A stretch of 64,000 nt of DNA from contig JACTUA010000001.1 of assembly GCA_015660865.1 (NCBI GenBank), forward strand, positions 503,723-567,722, given 5' to 3'. Below are positions 62,000 to 64,000 of the stretch, one piece after another. Each line of letters begins with the position of its first letter. Position 1 is the first letter of the stretch. The notes beneath the pieces were generated by a model. It saw only the letters and a list, made by a program, of their open reading frames with translations, did no database searches and was not told the origin of the DNA. A program made the position numbers and the translations under genes. The stretch is from Methanomicrobiales archaeon. Lineage in GTDB: Archaea > Halobacteriota > Methanomicrobia > Methanomicrobiales > JACTUA01.

Positions 62000-62287
62000 A
62001 TGCAAGCAGGAGAGGTCGCGGTCGGGATGAACGTCCGCTACCCCAGGACGGGCACCACCGGGAAGGTCGTCCGGATCGAGCAGATGGACAGGGACACCTT
62101 CGCCGAGCTCGACACCACCCACCTCCTCTACCGCACCGACCAGCTCATCGCCTTTGAGCCGAAGGCGGAGAAGGAGGAGAAGAAAGGGGGAGGAGAGCTG
62201 GAGCAGGTGGCCAAGGAGCGGGAGGAAGCCCGTTCCATCCAGTCGGCCTGGCTCTCCGCCGACGAGCTCTGCGACGGCGGCGGCTAG
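62000..62287 (+). CDS. DUF2098 family protein
   Basis: The 95-residue protein fits DUF2098, a small family almost confined to methanogens. An SH3-like barrel is indicated by VAVGMNVRYPRTGTTGKVV and THLLYRTDQLIAFEP. A Lys/Glu-rich helical tail follows. The function is unknown. Its stop codon TAG at 62285-62287 overlaps the stop codon of the convergent nikR gene in a single CTAG. Confidence 0.8.
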   Translation: MQAGEVAVGMNVRYPRTGTTGKVVRIEQMDRDTFAELDTTHLLYRTDQLIAFEPKAEKEEKKGGGELEQVAKEREEARSIQSAWLSADELCDGGG

Positions 62288-62706
62288 CCCTGGACCGGGA
62301 TGGTGGTGAGCTTCACCGACTCCACCCCCTTCTGGGACATGAGCCTCTCGGCGACGTGCTTCAGCTCGGTCCCCTCGCCACGGAGGAGGATCACCTCCAG
62401 GCACCGGTCATGGGTGACATGGGAGTGGAGAGACGCCTGGATCACGTACCCGTAGTCGTGCTGGATATCGAGGAGGGTCTGCATGAGACCCCGCTGCGTG
62501 TGGTCATAGACCATGGTGATGACCCCCTGCCGCTCGCCCTTCACGTCCGACATCCACTGGTAGTGGGTGATATATGCGCGGATCGCATCGCGGATCCCTT
62601 CAGAACGGGATGAATAGCCCCGGATCGTGATGATCTCGTCGAACTTCTCGAGGAGGAGCTGGGGAAGGGAGATCCCGATCCGTGAGAGCTCGGTCTCGTT
62701 CACCAT
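62284..62706 (-). CDS. nikR: nickel-responsive regulator NikR
   Basis: The 140-residue protein has an N-terminal ribbon-helix-helix (RIGISLPQLLLEKFDEII) and a C-terminal ACT-like nickel domain. High-affinity site residues are all present: H83, H94, H96 and C102, with spacings 11, 2 and 6, exactly those of E. coli NikR (H76, H87, H89, C95). It probably represses nickel uptake genes when nickel is ample. The ATG at 62706 gives the normal start VNETELSRIGI; codons up to 62757 are not conserved. Confidence 0.95.
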   Translation of the reverse strand: MVNETELSRIGISLPQLLLEKFDEIITIRGYSSRSEGIRDAIRAYITHYQWMSDVKGERQGVITMVYDHTQRGLMQTLLDIQHDYGYVIQASLHSHVTHDRCLEVILLRGEGTELKHVAERLMSQKGVESVKLTTIPVQG

Positions 62707-62859
62707 ACAACCACTGAAAGGGGATTGGGGGGCGAGGACATTGAAGATTTCGTTCACGTATCCCCATTCGTCCGCAGGACGGAAACCGGGGGGCCCTGCT
62801 TCCCTCTCCGTGGCAGATCACGGATTTCCGCGTCGGGTACGTCCGCGCATCTCGGATCA

Positions 62860-62873
62860 GGTATAAGTATACC
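62860..62873. promoter_or_regulatory. GGTATA-AG-TATACC inverted repeat near the aIF2-gamma promoter
   Basis: A perfect 6-bp inverted repeat with a 2-base spacer lies 34 bases upstream of the aIF2-gamma start and 154 bases from the nikR start. It overlaps a TATA-like word, and a second (CTATATACG, about 62878) follows. It may be only the core promoter or an operator. Confidence 0.35.
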
Positions 62874-62906
62874 GGAGCTATATACGTTAGGGAGGTCTGA
62901 GGTCGT

Positions 62907-64000
62907 TTGCGGGATGTAACCATTCCCGGTGTCAATATCGGGGTCGTCGGGCATGTGGATCACGGGAAGACCACCCTCGTCTCCGCCCTCACCGGGGTCT
63001 GGACAGACCGCCACAGCGAGGAGATCAAGCGGGGGATCTCCATCCGCCTGGGCTACGCGGATGCCACCTTCTACCGCTGCGACGGGAGCGAGGACCCCGA
63101 AGCGTACTCAACAAGCGCCGTATCCCCCGTCTGCGGCGATAAGGCCGTACCCTTCAGGACGGTCTCCTTCGTGGACGCACCCGGCCACGAGACGCTCATG
63201 GCCACGATGCTCTCCGGTTCCGCCCTCATGGACGGGGCGATGCTCGTGATCGCGGCGAACGAGCCGTGCCCCCAGCCCCAGACCAAGGAGCACCTCATGG
63301 CCCTTTCCATGGTAGGGATCCGGAAGATCGTCATCGTCCAGAACAAGATCGATGTCGTCTCCCAGAAGGAGTCGATGGCCCAATTCGAGCAGATCCGGCA
63401 GTTCGTCAAGGGGACCATCGCCGAGGGAGCCCCCATTGTCCCGGTCTCCGCCCAGAAGAAGATCAACATCGGGGCCCTCATCCAGGCGCTCGACTCGACC
63501 ATCCCCGAACCAGAGCGGGACCCGTCGGCCTCGCCGGTGATGCTCATCGCCCGGTCCTTCGACGTGAACAAGCCGGGCTCCAGCTGGAAGGACCTGAAGG
63601 GCGGGGTCATCGGCGGGTCCCTCATCCGGGGGGTTCTCCACGAGGGGGACGACTTTGAGATCCGGCCCGGCCTCTCGATGCAGGTGGAGAACCGTATACG
63701 GTGGGAACCCGTCGTGACAAAGGTCACCTCTATCCAGACGGGTTCGAAGAAGGTGACGGACGCGACCCCCGGGGGGCTCCTCGGGGTAGGGACGAAACTC
63801 GACCCGGCGCTCACCAAGAGCGATGCCCTCGCCGGGCAGGTGGCAGGCCTCCCGGGGAAGCTCCCCCCCGTCTGGGACCGGCTCCACTTCCAGGTGACCC
63901 TCATGGAGCGGGTCGTCGGGTCAGAGAGCGAGGTGAACGTCGAGCCCCTGAAGATCAAGGAGCCCCTCATGCTCTCGGTGGGGACCGCGGTGACCGTCGG
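62907..64000 (+). CDS. translation initiation factor aIF2 subunit gamma (3' end outside window)
   Basis: The frame begins at TTG 62907, which has GGAGGT 10 bases upstream and an in-frame TGA just before it, and runs to the window edge with 364 codons visible. The GTP loop GHVDHGKT is at residues 15-22, followed by KRGISIRLGYAD (switch 1), DAPGHE (switch 2) and NKID. These are specific to eIF2-gamma/aIF2-gamma, which carries initiator tRNA to the ribosome. The zinc knuckle keeps only C58 and C76; typical members have four cysteines. Domains II and III begin near residue 205, and the C-terminal 40-50 residues are missing from the window. Confidence 0.95.
   Translation, partial: MRDVTIPGVNIGVVGHVDHGKTTLVSALTGVWTDRHSEEIKRGISIRLGYADATFYRCDGSEDPEAYSTSAVSPVCGDKAVPFRTVSFVDAPGHETLMATMLSGSALMDGAMLVIAANEPCPQPQTKEHLMALSMVGIRKIVIVQNKIDVVSQKESMAQFEQIRQFVKGTIAEGAPIVPVSAQKKINIGALIQALDSTIPEPERDPSASPVMLIARSFDVNKPGSSWKDLKGGVIGGSLIRGVLHEGDDFEIRPGLSMQVENRIRWEPVVTKVTSIQTGSKKVTDATPGGLLGVGTKLDPALTKSDALAGQVAGLPGKLPPVWDRLHFQVTLMERVVGSESEVNVEPLKIKEPLMLSVGTAVTV

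Overview
The window is GC-rich chromosomal DNA from a methanogenic euryarchaeon, most likely of the order Methanomicrobiales. The evidence is the gene content. There is a YcaO enzyme of the McrA-thioamidation type, the FO synthase subunit CofH, archaeal RibC riboflavin synthase, a DP1 subunit of DNA polymerase D, a short archaeal PurA, a His-type signal peptidase, aIF2-gamma and an AglB oligosaccharyltransferase. Two complete group 4 [NiFe]-hydrogenase operons are also present. Genes are packed with ATGA/GTGA overlaps and start from TATA-like promoters. No rRNA, tRNA, CRISPR array, insertion sequence or phage gene was seen.

Region 1 (1-14.5 kb) is cofactor and housekeeping metabolism. It holds a cupin, DUF169, a minus-strand riboflavin operon (class V aminotransferase, RibC, RibH, class I aminotransferase), PurE, a small Cys-rich protein divergent from an HxlR regulator, ThiC, a metallo-beta-lactamase-fold protein, a GIY-YIG protein, an iron-sulfur flavoprotein, CofH, signal peptidase, DP1, and a membrane pyrophosphatase whose GNTTKA signature marks the K+-independent H+-pumping type.

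Region 2 (14.5-34.8 kb) is the most striking part: two paralogous membrane-bound hydrogenase operons placed tail to tail. Each encodes a catalytic module (NuoB, C, D, I and H-like, with all four NiFe-ligand cysteines) and a large membrane arm (NuoA-, NuoK-, MbhD- and MbhE-like). Each also has three antiporter-like modules, two of them fused in one ~1,095-residue protein. A single HycI-type protease gene ends the plus-strand operon. The two copies differ at charged residues expected to lie on the ion path.

Region 3 (35-46 kb) holds a minus-strand operon for purA, a Trm112-like protein, an unknown membrane protein, cobD/cbiB, pdxS and pdxT. It continues with a glutamine amidotransferase and HAD pair, an orphan beta-class DNA methyltransferase, and a sufC-sufB-pcm-cyclase-unknown operon.

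Region 4 (46-60.3 kb) is a near-complete protein N-glycosylation locus. GlmS, GlmM and GlmU make UDP-GlcNAc. A 6-dehydrogenase, a 3-oxidoreductase, a 3-aminotransferase and an N-acetyltransferase would convert it to a UDP-2,3-diacetamido uronic acid. A glycosyltransferase and AglB would assemble and transfer the glycan. A histone-deacetylase-fold amidohydrolase follows AglB.

Region 5 (60.3-64 kb) has an AT-rich island with a strong promoter but no convincing gene, then YcaO, DUF2098, the nickel regulator NikR and the start of aIF2-gamma. Nickel links this end to the hydrogenases and to McrA. All functional statements rest on motif recognition by eye; no database search was run.
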